The notes below the pieces were generated by a model that saw nothing but the letters and a program-made list of their open reading frames with translations, was not told the DNA's origin and searched no databases. A DNA stretch of 64,000 nt from Phoebastria nigripes (taxonomy: Eukaryota > Chordata > Aves > Procellariiformes > Diomedeidae). Made by a program: the position numbers and the translations under genes. Each line of letters opens with the position of its first letter. Position 1 is the stretch's first letter. This document shows positions 50,101 through 63,500 of this stretch, piece by piece. The stretch covers positions 186,001-250,000 of the forward strand of contig JAYKAV010000689.1 of assembly GCA_035582835.1 (NCBI GenBank), given 5' to 3'.

Positions 50101-53100
50101 GGAAGCGTGAAAATGAAACATACATTTTCCATGGCTTCTCCAGTGTGATTTTGCAGAAAATGCAGAAATGTTTTCCCAGTGAATTAGCCAATGTACTTCT
50201 TCTTTATACATAATAAAATGTTAGAAAAAAGGAAGCTTTAAATAATAAAAGAGGAAGACATTTCTACTGGGGATGAGCAGAGTAGTCCCCAATTTAACTA
50301 ATGTAACTGTACATTCATTCTGGACCTTTGTCAACACACATTAAAAATACTTCATCAGTTTAACCCATTTACTTTTCTAAGAGAATCCTGGGAGATCATT
50401 GCTGCTAAATGAATTAAGAGACACAGCCAGTCTAGAAAAGGAACATTTGAATGTTTAATTTTTCTGTTGCATAATGCACTATGTGACACACGTGTTGTCT
50501 CAGAAGATATATTACAAAGCAATAGCACGCTGACAGTTGAAATGGAGTGTTTTGTACGCTTGTGTCATTTTCGTTGAGGGCATATAGGTTTGGACTGAAT
50601 CCTGCAAATGCTACTACCTGTAGAGGGGCTACTCAGTGCAGAAAGTATTTATAGCATCTCTGCATGCCTTATTCTTCTGTTGTTTGTTGTTTTGTTTGTT
50701 TGTTTGGGGGGGGGCGGGTTTGGCATCTGATCTGAACTCCATTAAAGACTGGAAACAGAGTTTCAGGCAACTTTGAATCAGCCCTTTGATAAGGGCAGTG
50801 TGGATGAAGCGTCAAATTTTGTTCCTAATCCTCTGGTAGTTACACATATTATAGACTTCTCAGCTTAGGAAGGAGCTGGACTTCAGCTCTTTTGTGTTGC
50901 AGAGGGAAAGCTCTTACGAACTCCTGAAAATAAAGTGAGGCAAACACCATAATTCTGTTACCGCCAAAGTCTATTTTAAAATGCTTAAATAAATGTTTGC
51001 TATACCAGTAAAGCAAAATTATTTTTATACCCAAGGACTTAAAGGGAATATATGCACTTGCATGAACTGGACATTTAAGAACTTTCTATATACATACTTG
51101 AAATTTGACAAACAGCAATGTTTCACTGTGGGTTTTAAGGATAATTTTACTAAAAAATCTTACACCTAGAAAGAAAAGAAAAAAATTTGTCAGGCAATTT
51201 TCACAGCTTATAGTTCTTGGTCATTTTCAAAGGGCAGAAGTGGTTAGCTGCATCATACTACACTTAAAAACCATTGAAGAGGTGAGCACAATTATCTTAG
51301 AATATTATTTTCCTTAGTTTCTTCATTTGGATGTTTTTCTGTACAGAGCTGCACACCGTACAGGAAAAAGGTATGAGGTGTTCAGCTTAAGAGAGAATGG
51401 GAGATTTTCTGGGTAATAAACAGCGCATTTGCCATTTCTGTCAGCTGCTATGTAAGACCTACTTCAAAAAGTTTGACCGTCTGAGAGTGCTCTGGGCTGT
51501 TTTATTTTGACCAACGGTTTGCTGCACTTCTGCTTTAGTTCAGGTGCAAAGAAATACTCTCCTGAGTCTATTTGGGGTGTGAAGGTGAAAAATTAAAACT
51601 GCAACTGACTGATGATCTACCCAGCCTTTTTGGGTAATTGTTGAAGTCATTGACAGGCAATTCAGGAGGCATCACATTATGCTTGCTTCTACTTTATTTG
51701 AACTATAAGTAGAGAACTTGAGCTCTTGCGAGTGAAATACTCCCCTTCACTGCCATTAAATAACAGGTTTGCAGCTTCCCTCTGCTGCACATGTCTATCA
51801 TAAACGATGCATTTGTCCTCATGGATGCCTGTACCTATTGCAGACCTTTTTCCAAAAGCTGAAGGAGATTGCTCAGCAGGTATTACATTGTTGTTCTTAA
51901 AGCTAATCCAACGCTTTCTTCTTTGTTTTTTTCTCCCTTTTTTTAAAATTCTAACTTTGGGCTATCACTAGCTCTCTTTCTACTGAAATCAGTAGTAGTT
52001 TTGTACCTGGAAAAGGTGAAACATCAGATCCTGAATTTTCTTGAGGAAAAAAATCCCAAAATAAACTTGCCATAGAAGTCAGAATGTATGACATTCCCAC
52101 CTCTATTGTCCTGCAAAACATTTTTGAGTCTCATAGTTAGTACCCAGACACAGTGACCTGAGAAGACACTTTCGGTCATTCTTGATATTTTACTCCATTC
52201 GACTGCTTAAGTAGAATGGGGAGAGGAAATAGTTTTCTGTTTGATTTTTCAGCACAATGCCGCTAACTTCACCACTGCATTTGAGGTTAGGATCAATAGA
52301 TGTGGGAGGAACATTCTCTGTCCTGCCCCTCACTTCCATTGTAATGTTTTCTTACATCTTCTATCTGTAGGTATAAAACTATCTTTCGATTCTTCCAAAT
52401 AAAAACTGCATCATAAATATTTATTTTGCATTAAGATTATTTTTATAAGTTTTACCTTTTAGGTCTCAAAAAGGAACAGGTGACATGAGTTCCCTGTATA
52501 GAACATCAAGGTGAGTTACAAGTGTGGAAGGGAAGTTTTCCCTTATAGAGAGACTAATATAAAATGCCCTTAATTACTCTGTGTGTTTGCATCGTTTGGC
52601 CAATCAGTTCACATCCAAACTTCACTTGGGAGTTCAGGGCCTAAAGCTGGGCCCTGCTTAGTGTTAAATTTTTTCCACAAATCCAGTAAGAATTTAATAT
52701 TGAAGGATTCTTATTACACCGTTACTAAAAATGAGAATAATTTAATAATGGTTTTCACTTTCACTCTGTATTGTTTCTCTTTTAACTGGATGTGCTTGGC
52801 TCCTATAGAAATGAAAGACTAATGGAAGTAGCTAATTGCAATATAGAGAGCTCTGTAAAAGCTTTCTCAGAAAATTCTGTTAATGCATTTAAATCCTGGA
52901 GATCTGAGTAGCGTCCGACTTTCTAAATCCTGTGGAATAATAGCTCAGACTTTCCAGAGTGCACACAGTAGGACTTGAAGTCATATTCCACTGACTTATT
53001 TTCAGACTTTATGAAAAACTTGATGTTTAGCTCACACTTGATAAAAGTTTTGTGAAGCTTCATAAATCTTTTCTGTTCTTGAGCTCAACCTTAAGTGGGC

Positions 53101-54403
53101 TCCAATGAAAGGTTTTATGTATCAGTATTACTGTACAACCAAACTTGAGATTTTTTGTAGAAGTGATGTGATTTTTAGAGTAATTGAGTAATTGACTGAA
53201 TATAGCTGTAAGCTTTTAGCTGAATTTGGATCTAAAGCTCAGAGTGAGTGAAACGAGATGCATCTTTGCATTCCTCCACCAAAAAAAGCCTCTGAAGTGT
53301 ATTACAGTCTAGTGACAGAACACTCTTCTTGCTCCTGTAATACAGCAACCCAGTTAGAAACGTTTGGTTTAAAAATATTGGGAGTTTTAGATTTGCTCAA
53401 TGAGAATCATTCATGTTAAAAAGCATTAAATCTCTATCAAAACCTAATAGATGTTCCATGACAATAAGAAATGGGATTTTTTATTTTGATAGCAGTTTAG
53501 ATTTTCCTCAAATGCCATCTCCAGGTTTTATATGTATACCTGCATAAGCAGAAAGTAAAGTTAAATCTGGTTTTCTTTTTGGATTGTTTGCTAAATATAT
53601 GATGGAATTCTTTCAGATTAAATCGTTCCCTGGCAGTCTGCTTTGGGAGGTTCCCCCTCCACATCAGAAAAGTGATCTTTCTCTGAAAGGCACAGATACG
53701 ATCTACTACAGAAGTGCATTTATTAAACCAGATGTTTTATGTATGTTAGAATGATGCACAGCATACAACACAGAACTAGATTCTGGAATATGATCTCATG
53801 GCAATCGGATGACAATAAATGGTATATAAATTATTATCACATCCTTGTAGAAGTCCAGACAGGACATTTGCTCCTCTGCCATTGCCAAGAAAATTAATCT
53901 TGGTTTGTGTAATGCTTCCAACTTCCATTTTATTGAATTGTGGCTTATGAAGCTGATGCATGTGATGAACCCCTGAACAAAGAAAAAATGAAAGTAAAAA
54001 AATTTTAATACTTTTTGTATCCTGCAATAAAAGACCATATTTCCACTAGTTTATATCACTGCAATGGGATATTTTAAGAGAATAAATTGGTTTGATGGGT
54101 CTTAGTTATCTCATGTATTTATTATTATGAAGAATGGATTTTGATGAAATAACTTCTCATTTTTATAAATCAAGCATTGTAGCAGTGGTCATGTAATGCA
54201 ACACTGTCCCATACACTTTTCAATAATCGAAATTCTTAATTTAGATTCGTTTTCATTGGGCTAAAATTGTTTGATTCCCTTACTACCTTTATTTTACACT
54301 TAGCAGGGTCCACTAACATGAATGGATTTGCTTCTAGTTTTAGGTCAAGGAGAGAGGTATGCACATCCACTATATCTTGGGTAGTTTTGGAGATGAAGTA
54401 AAG
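47169..54403. other. Intergenic DNA, no gene recognised
   Basis: AT-rich unique sequence. The only notable items are plus-strand exon-like segments at 51209-51281 (donor GTGAGCAC) and 52463-52510 (donor GTGAGTTAC), and a G9 run near 50706. Short open frames are unrecognisable; the 125-codon one at 49412-49789 has no motif. Confidence 0.6.
52463..52510 (+). other. Exon-like segment with strong splice sites (plus strand)
   Basis: Acceptor TTTTACCTTTTAG lies directly before 52463. The 48-bp segment ends ACATCAAG and is followed by donor GTGAGTTAC. One frame is open throughout (1 nt, 15 codons, 2 nt; SQKGTGDMSSLYRTS). Its phase is compatible with the segment at 58168-58254. No family recognised. 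Confidence 0.25.
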
Positions 54404-54460
54404 ATTTTATTTTATTTTATTTTATTTTATTTTATTTTATTTTATTTTATTTTATTTTTT
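54404..54460. repeat. (ATTTT)n pentanucleotide microsatellite, about 11 units
   Basis: An uninterrupted ATTTT repeat of about 55 bp that runs into a T-tract. It is the longest pure microsatellite in the window. Confidence 0.97.
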
Positions 54461-57400
54461 TCCATGCAGGCTTGATTCTTGATTAACTCACTGAAATTTC
54501 AGAACGTAATGTCAGATGTAAACAAGTGAAGCCAGAAATCCTAGGAGGGGTGAGAATGGAACAACAGGAAAAGGGGTGGTGATTGTGGAAGCCCCAAAAG
54601 AAGCAGTTGATAAGAAAGGTTGTGATTAATTTGAGGCACTGCTATTGTATCATGACTGACAGCCTGAGCCTGAAGAAAGTACATAGGAATGATGTATTCA
54701 CAAAAATATGCATAAGATTAAGGAGAAACCTGTGCGTTCTCCCATGAATTTGACCTCAGGTAACATCATGTTCCTTTAAGATGTTCAGCACTTCACAGCA
54801 CTGCGTATTTCCTCCACGGTGGGGTGACTGGCTGAGGTGTAGTAGCCTCAGTTGGCGTGTGCCCTGTTATGCGTGCCAGAGGTGCCAGGGATGGAGTACT
54901 CTATAAGGGCAACCTTCTGGCCAAACACCAACAGCCCTTTTCTTAGAGTAATAAATATCTGTTCATTGTAAACAAAGGAAATTACTTAGGATGCCTTGAA
55001 TAGTTAAGTGTGGGGAGGTTCAAATGCTTCCCACAAGGAACCAGCTGAGCTAGTAGCTCTTCCCAGGAGGAAGTTCAGTCTTCTCGCAGGATATGTAAGC
55101 TGCCCCAGACAAAATCCATGGGTCCTTGGGGTGGAGGCTCTTGACGAGGAGCGTCAGGGGAGAAGTTTTCTTGTTTTTCCTTGTCTTCTGCATCTGCACG
55201 TGATCCAGGGGTACCTGTACTGTGACTTCATGAAATGTGGGCGTAACTGAGCGAGCTTAGGTATTGGTGACAGCAGGATTGGATTGGAACTTATGTGGCC
55301 TCTCTGCAAACATGTACCCACTTTTCTGAAGTGAGATTGTGATAGAACCACTAAAGCAATCCTCTACACGACAGTACATTTTAAAATCAGAGATGTGTTC
55401 ACAAAACTGTGAAGGTGAACTGCGTACCTTGTGAGTGCCCACCAGCTATAGTCTTACGGTCAAAAGTAACACTTGTGAATGCTCCTTAATCAGAGTATTA
55501 CTGGCCCTGCCACACACAGCAGATTCAGCAAACAGCACAGTGGGCTCAAGGGTCTTGGCTGTGACATAACTGCCATGCCAGTTAGCCCAGAATTGTGATT
55601 AACCACAATCTGCATTCTTCTGCAGCACAGATGTTGCTTAAATCTTTTATTTGAGGTCTTAACTTATTTAGTGTTGGATTCCTGTGAGGCCTTGCACTTG
55701 CATTATCATGTTTTTAAGCGCTGCTTTATGTAGAGGACAGTCTGCATTTCTGCTTTCTGAACAAACATACATGCAAACACTTAATTCCAACATTCCTTTC
55801 TCCTGATGGGTTTTCTTTGCTGACTTCCTATTCTTGTAGGATACGTTGATGGCACTCTTGAAGTACAGATAGTTTGGCAGAGGGAAGCAAATTATCTATC
55901 ACTGAGGTACAGTAATCACTCCTACTGTTTTCACAATTATTTGTTAACTGTTTTACAGATGTACTCTGACAGGAGGACTTCTTTCAGAGGGACATCAAAA
56001 AATATAGGCGTGTCTGAAAGACGTGGTTAATGAGGAGACCAAAAAAGGAAATTTCAGGGCATGGTAAAAGATGTGAGTAAAACTATAGTGCTGTAACTCA
56101 GCTTGTATGAATGTAATTTCCCCAGTACACACATTTGCTTAGTGAGGTGTTGCACTCTTACTGAAAATAATAATCAAAGATTGTGGAAAGTTTTAATTTC
56201 ATGCCGTTTCTTTTAAAAGAATTTGAGACAGTGTGATTTCCATGAATTTTAGGGGAGGTTATGATACAGTTATGGTACTGACTGTTGAATTTGATAGATT
56301 GTCACACAAGGATCAAATCAAGCTGAAAGAAATTTAAGTTGTGGCTGCCACGTGGACTATGGCAGCTATAACTGCAGAGAGGGATGATCCAAATGGTTTG
56401 GCTTCAAACCCTTTCATTTTCCTGCTCACTTGAATCTATTCAGACAATCTCAGGCCATCTTCTCTGCTTACCTTCCACAATTAGCTGTCACAGAAATTTT
56501 GGAGTGAATTTTACAGAGGGAGCAACATTCCCACTGTCAGAATATTCTAGTGTTGTTCCAGAGTATTGCAAAAGGGATGTGGAAGAATCCCTGGAGAAAA
56601 GATCTATTGTCCCCTAGGCATTTCTCTATGAAAAGTTTGAACTTGTTCATTTACAAGATTTTAATGAAGATGTATATTTTTGCAGCATTTGTATCATAAA
56701 TAAAGCAAGCATTTACATGCAAAATGTCACGATGCTCCAGTTGGTAGCCATAAGCAGACGTTGCTGGTTCAATTTTGCAAAGATATTTATCTGTCTGCAT
56801 AGCATTCTGCAAAATCTTTGAGAAAAAGAGAAAAATGAAAAATTAATGCTTGATTTGGGTTTTAACATAATACAAATTCTTTCTAGCTTTCTCCAGAAAA
56901 ATCTTTATGTAAATAGATGCAAATATTGAAAAGCTACTGTATAGCACAACAAAGATTTACAACTGTCTCTAATTCTATGATTAAATGTTTAATATTTAGA
57001 AAAAATTCCTTTCATGTATTCTCACAAAAAGTATTAAACAGGGAAGAAATCTTACTATTAAATATGGGAAATGTAATGGGCTGAGATGTTGCACTGGAGT
57101 TGGAACACTGTATGAAAAAATCAGTTTAGCTGAAAGTTTACAGAGAGCTGAAATGCTGAAAGTCGATGATAACTGTTTCCTCCAGAAGATACTACAAATC
57201 ACAGAACAGACTGTAGCTCCTGTTTTAAATGAAGTATATATCACCAAATTTCATATGTGTACAGTTATAGGCAAAATATCCACCAGTCTAAAATGAAAAT
57301 AAACTTGGCTAGCAGAAACTTGGCAAAATAACTGTACTATAGGTAAAGTAAATTTTCCCTAAATAGAAACTAAATGATTCCAGAAATCAAAATTCTGGGA

Positions 57401-60400
57401 CGTTATTTGAAAGCAATACAGAAGTGAAAGGCATCGGTACTATTTCTATGATCCAGTAACCCAATTAGGATTGACATATACAAATGATCTATTTGTGCTG
57501 AAGACTGTTATTCAGTTCCCTCTCTTTTGAATGCTGTATTACTGCATCCATAATATTCTGTGTTTACGGGCCAGTATACAGCAAGATTAACTATAGAAGA
57601 AAACATACAGAATGTATACTGACATCCTTGTGAAATAATGACAGCAGAGATGCAGATTCTGTAATCAAGCACGTAATGGAAATGGACAGTTCAATGAACT
57701 TGAGTCTTGAGATGTCTTGGAACAATCTTGGGAGATTTTGCTTTCTTCCAAAATCATTCTTTTGAAAAGGTCAGCTGAAGAGGACAGGAGTAGTATGAAA
57801 AAGTGAACAGAACTTTTGCGGGAACCATGTTCATATCTCTAATAGCAAAAGAGATTGTCACAGAATGTTTAAAGGCACATTTCTGTCTGATTTTCATGTT
57901 ATTAGTGAAACTAAAATAATTATTCTAGTTATATTTCTAATAATCGTTATAAGGAATAGGCCACATTCCTGTTACCACGCTATTTTTATACCTCTCCAAA
58001 TGGAGCTCTAAGTGGGTGCAAATTACCTCTGTAACTTAACAGATGTGAGTATATGCATCCCATTATTAGAAACATTTAAAAGAAGGGTTGATGGAGAAGC
58101 ACTGGCACTAGCAGAGCTCACTGCAGATTTATTACTCCCAAACTTTTACTTTTTTTTGCCCTTCTAGAAAACAGTGGAGAGAATTTGATGCTAATGAAAG
58201 GCTGATATCACAGCACTGGAGACTAGAATTCTGTTTACATGGTGAACAGCTTCGGTGAGTATTTGTCTCACAATTCAGTCAACATGCCTCTGTTTGAATT
58301 GTGAGTCTGTGTGGAATCTCTGTTCACAGCCCTTAAGTCCTTATTTAGCTTTTACTCAAAACTTCCTCAAACAGGCTAAGCTCAAAATCAGCTGAAATTC
58401 TTTTGTTTAATATTTGAGTGAAAAATTCAGTAGCCTCTACTTCCACACACAAGATTTCTGAGCATCCACTGCAGCTGCCAGCGAGGGTCATGCCCGTAAC
58501 ATTGGCAGTTAGCATTGTCAACATTGGCTGGCTTGAAATTGCCAGCTCTTTTTTATCTGGGCTCTGAAACAGCTGTTAAGGGGCAGTGATTTCTGGCAAG
58601 TTGTGATGAGCTGGAATTAAAAATAAAGTCAAGTCATCCTGTTTTCAAATCTGCGTACATTCTCCTACACTCCAGCTCCCACACATGTACACATTCTTGA
58701 AGAAATCTCTGTTTGAAGTAGAAATAGTTTGCAGCAGCATGGAATATTTAATCAAAGACAGTACTCACTTAGGCCACACATAAATGGGTCAAATTGCACC
58801 TTGAGGTGCCTTCTCTTAACCCCAATCCTTGTGCAGACATTCACGGTATGGATAGCTGCTGCTAGAGCTGTCTGCCCTAGTTCCTTGGCTCTCATTCCTG
58901 CAAAGCTGCCAGGTGCAGAAAGAAGTACATGGTGTAACTCTGACCTTGTCTATGTAACAGTGAGCCAGAGGGTTTCCTTTTAAGTCACTGTCTGCACAGA
59001 AGGGGAATCAGAAGGGCGTGTTAGAGTGTAAGTTTGCATATATTTGTAGGTGGGGTAGACCTTGGTGTACTTAGCTGGAATCCCACCAAAAAATAGCTGT
59101 GAGATACGATCTCTCTGCAGTGTAGTCTAGGGTGCAGCTAAGGTCATCTAGGCTTATGTCTGTCCCCATTTGAAGCTGATCAGAATATGAGAGAACGGAA
59201 AATAACACACAATTGTCATCAGCATTTTTCCTATCTTTGTAAATTGACGACTCAAAGTGCAGCAATGTTGACTAGCACTGCTCTTATTCCCTATTGGAAG
59301 ATAACCTTATGTAGCCAAAATGTTCATGGATGGGTGAAGAAAAAAGAGGTTTCTGACAATTCTTTCTTCTCTTCCCTATCACCTGTATAGAAATGCACAT
59401 CCAGCTGTCCCAAATGGGACTATCCCCCCTTAGAAATTTTGGATGGTCATGGCAGTGGGGCGTTACTAAAGAATAGCCACAGTACTTTAGAAGTATTGCA
59501 TCCAGTCCTTGCTTGCAAGCTTACAGTTTCTGTTTGCACTCTGCTGCGCTGACCTCATCATCATTCTGAGAAGCAGTTTCACGATCTATTGATGAGGATT
59601 GTAAAGCTTTCTCTTCCTTACAGACAGGAATGAATTCATATCTGAAAGTTTTGATATCCAGTGATGGGAAAGATGCAGAACCTTAGATCTTCATTAATGT
59701 TGCTGCAAATGGAAGTTGCATATTTGAACTTGTAACATACTAATTGGTATGCCTGTAGAGTTACAGGGAAGTGGCAATCAGAGTAAATTCCCTTCTGTGA
59801 AAGATGACTAGAACCTGAGGACATTTTCGCAGATGAGCTGGTGTTACATACAGTCTTGAAAGAGAGTTCTAGAAATCCAGAGATTCTTTGTAGCGTGCTA
59901 CCAGGGCTGTTGTTTTCAAATAGATTTTCTAGAGCTATCAAATATGAGATTAAAAGTCATGTAATTGAGAATATTCCTGTGATTCCAGCTAATTTAAACG
60001 TACGTGGATACAGTGTAGACCTTGGTATGGCTAGTAGAGATAATTGCAGTGAACTGGGCAGACTGTCTGGGGACTCAGGTGATTTTGCAGTTCACACTGA
60101 ATTTGAAGATGCTGTACTTAAAGGGCCAATAGTACTGTTTCAAAGTCAGGGGAACGTCTCTGTGTAGGCTGCAGTCACCACAGTTTTTCTAGTTTGGATA
60201 CTGGAAGATGAGAAGACCTACTCGAGTGATTCAGTTGTGTGAACTTCCACTGAAAGCCTTAATGTTTAATTTTAGATTTTTTTGAACTCTGGAAGTGAAC
60301 TCAGGGATGCTACTTTGCATTTTAAGTCTCCGGTGAACCAGGTCCTGAGGTTTTGATTCAGTCCTTATTCATGTCTGATTCAGTCAGACTCCCACAGAAT

Positions 60401-60439
60401 TTGGTGAGAAAAAACGAGTGATAATCTGTCATGAAAATT
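54461..60439. other. Intergenic DNA, no gene recognised
   Basis: AT-rich unique sequence containing the exon-like segment at 58168-58254. A 108-codon plus-strand open frame at 59841-60167 has no recognisable motif. Confidence 0.6.
58168..58254 (+). other. Exon-like segment, 87 bp, strong splice sites and one open frame (plus strand)
   Basis: A long pyrimidine tract ending GCCCTTCTAG lies before 58168, and donor GTGAGTATT starts at 58255. The 87 bp are open in only one frame (1 nt, 28 codons, 2 nt), reading KQWREFDANERLISQ and then HWRLEFCLHGEQL. The entry and exit phases match each other and match the segment at 52463-52510. I do not recognise the peptide. It may be a real exon of an unknown or non-coding transcript, or a chance splice-site pair. 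Confidence 0.3.
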
Positions 60440-60568
60440 AGAATCATAGAATAATTTGGATTAGAGGGGACCTTTTAAAGGTCATCTAATCCAACCCCCC
60501 TGCCATGTGCAGGGACATCTTCAATTAGATCAGGTTGCTCAGAGTCCTGTCCAACCTGACCTTGAGAG
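60440..60568 (-). mobile_element. Short CR1 3' end fragment
   Basis: GAATCATAGAATAATTTGG, then GGTCATCTAATCCAACCCCC, TGCCATG and CAGGTTGCTCAGAGTCCTGT match the complement of the CR1 3' region seen at 18918-19050, with many substitutions. It is an old, strongly 5'-truncated copy of about 130 bp. Confidence 0.93.
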
Positions 60569-63500
60569 TCAGGGTACAATTACGCAGGATACAATGTATG
60601 CGTGCACAACAGTTAAAGATGTGTTCTGTTTAAACCAAACTACGCAAGTCCATGTAACTCTTGAGACACTATGAAATGGTATGAAGCTATTTCAAGGAAT
60701 ACTGACCACTCAGCTTGCATTACTTTTATTCCTCACACACTAGGGCTTGAAACTCAGATGAAAGACAGGTAGAATCTGGCATTGGAGAGGTCAAAAAGAG
60801 AATTAAATCTTACTTTCTGGCTGGTACAGCAAATGTCTATGGAAGAGAGGGATTATGATTATGTCACCTAGTCATTAGGACCTCCTGCAAGTACCCATAA
60901 GGGCTGTGGGAATTAATGCAAGGAAATGAATGAAACCGTCCAGCTAGAGCATCAAAGAGCCCCCAGCAGCAACAGTGGACGTGTTACCATCCACTAGCAG
61001 AGATGCATAGATCAGCAGCCATCTTTGGTTCCTATCTCGTCCCTCAACAATGGTAGGATTTCATCCTGGAGGGTACCGCAGATCATAACACAAGATGTCT
61101 GTTATAACTCACGACATTTGACGATGGGACATTACTTTTGTCCCTTCACTAGTTACATGTTGCAGCCACCTCTTACCTCCTGTCTTGCCATCCGTCTGTT
61201 AACTGTCTTTCTTCTCCTCCGTTTCCCATGATAGTCTCTCCAGCAGTGTCACTCATCTGTGTTCATCTTTCTCCCACCTCCTGACTCCGACATGCTTGGT
61301 CCTTCTTATTCCATTCTCCTTTCCATTTACATTTTGCCTTTACATGCCATTATAGATCTCTGTATAAATACAGAGGTAAATACACTTTGAATAACATGTA
61401 ACCCTGTTTGCTCTTTCTCTCTGCTTGTTTTATCTCCTTTCACCTTTGGAAGGTTGTGGACAATTTGAAGGATGTGTTTGTGCAATCCAAGAGTAACTGG
61501 GACTGTTGGAGAGAATGAGGTTTGTCCTTACTCCTCTGACAGGCTAAGGGTTTTTTTTCTTCTTTTTTGAGGCAGTTGGCAGCAGTGATCTGCAGATGAA
61601 GCGCTGGAAAATGTATAAGGGATGTCACTGTTTGAACTAGCATTACAGTTAAAAGTCATTCTTACCAGACGTGCTTTATGTTTAAATTTCACAATAGCGT
61701 AATTCAGTTTAGCAGCTTTGAAAATTGCTTACACTTTTGCTTTCTGCTGTATTCAGCAGAGGTGAGTGTATGTATACCTGAGGAGCCCCCAAGTGCACAC
61801 TGAGGAAAGAGCAGGGATATATTTATTGTACATTGTGAGGTGAAGAAGGAAGTGGGAAGCAGCCACTCTTCTGGACATGTCTGCCTTATGTCTGAATCGA
61901 TTTCCACATGGAAATTCACCTGAGATTTCTTTTTTGCAAGATTGCCCCTCTAGGGAAAATTCATTACAATGCTATGATCATGCTGATCATAAGCTATCTG
62001 TGACCTTTATACTACAGTCCCTCCTGTTCTGACAAGAATGGGAAAGGGATTTGGATACATATTTCTCTCCTTAAGTGGCACTTCCCTGCTTTTAATCTTT
62101 TCCCCTTTCTGGCAGCAATATAGTATTAAGTTGCAATGGATCATGACCTTAAAGAGAAGGAGTAAAATAAGCTGGCTCCTGCCTGAAATTATGGGCGTGC
62201 AGCATTCTCTCCCACACGTTCTGTCTGTGCTATTTATTTATTCTTTCAGAATTCATGCTTATTAGCACTGAGTCCTCCTGTTGCTGTTTTCAGCTCCAGC
62301 TGCTCCCATCTGTACATAGTGATACTATTCTGTGCAACGCTACTTCTCCTGCAACAGCAAATTTTACTGTAATTAAATGCCCAGGTGAGAAATACACAAG
62401 AGAGAAGGACTTGCAGCAGACAAGCAGGGAGATCTTAAGTGTTCCAAAAAACTCCTGAAAGCTCTTAGAGATTCCCTTTTTTACAGCAAACACTGACTGA
62501 AGACTGACAAATACTTGACAAGAACAACTCTACAGACCACCTGGAAGTGCCTATGAACCACTGATGGTCTACGAAGAATTTAGATAACTTTACTGAGTGT
62601 TTATTGATTACTGCAGATGAGGAAGAATTATTAAGTTAGAGTCTGGGTGAATTTTATTTATTTATGATGGAATGCACAGTTTAAAAAGAAGTTCTAGGAG
62701 ATGTTTTTCATATATATTAACCTTGATCCAGTTAAAGCATTTCATATATTTGGCATTTAAGTTAGACTTAATTTAATAACATGGCTTAGAATATCATTTG
62801 AGATCAAAGATGCAGAGTCTTTGAATCTTTTCTTATTCTTTTAAATCTCTTCAGGTCCTTGTTAGTGCTTTAGCATTCTTTTATGGCTAGGTTAAAGCAC
62901 ATGCAGAAATTTCCACGGTTTTATTAGAAACAATTGCTTGTTTCCATAACGAAGTGTAAAAAAAGTAACACGCTGGCCTAAAAGTAGATGAGAGACCATA
63001 AGATTCCTTGTTAAAAGTAATAAACACACTGAATCATTAAGAAAGCCTATGTAAGCTCATAAAGTTGAGATTAGACCAGAAAAATGCTGACCAAATCACA
63101 GTGGCAAGTACTTCATCTCTCCAGAGGTCAGGGGATATTTTAAAAAGAGGAGTGTTTTTTCCTCTTTATTAAGACCATTGTCTCTGTGTTGCTGCTTATG
63201 CTGACCCCTTTCTGACAGCATTCAGTTCCTTCCATGCAATAAGAAACTACTATATGTTGTGGAATGTAAGGCCTCATGGGGGTTATCAGTCTTTACCTGC
63301 ATGACTGATAAAGTGTAAGAATATCCAGATTTCTTCCCATATGAAAAAGTATTTAATTCATATTCACCTGTGTCAAAAAATTCTCTCAGTGTTGGTGGTC
63401 ACATGGAAATCTTCTCAGGTGCAAAGACACCAGCCTGTTCAGCAGTCTTATGTATGATGTATAGCATTAACTGCAGCTGATGTTCAGTAACGAACATGAA

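Noticed and set aside
59841..60167. 108-codon plus-strand open frame
   Set aside because: Looked for domain motifs and found none; no flanking gene features.
61973..61991. Inverted repeat TATGATCA-TGC-TGATCATA
   Set aside because: Eight-base arms with a short loop are expected about once in a window of this size; no terminator or cruciform role can be supported.
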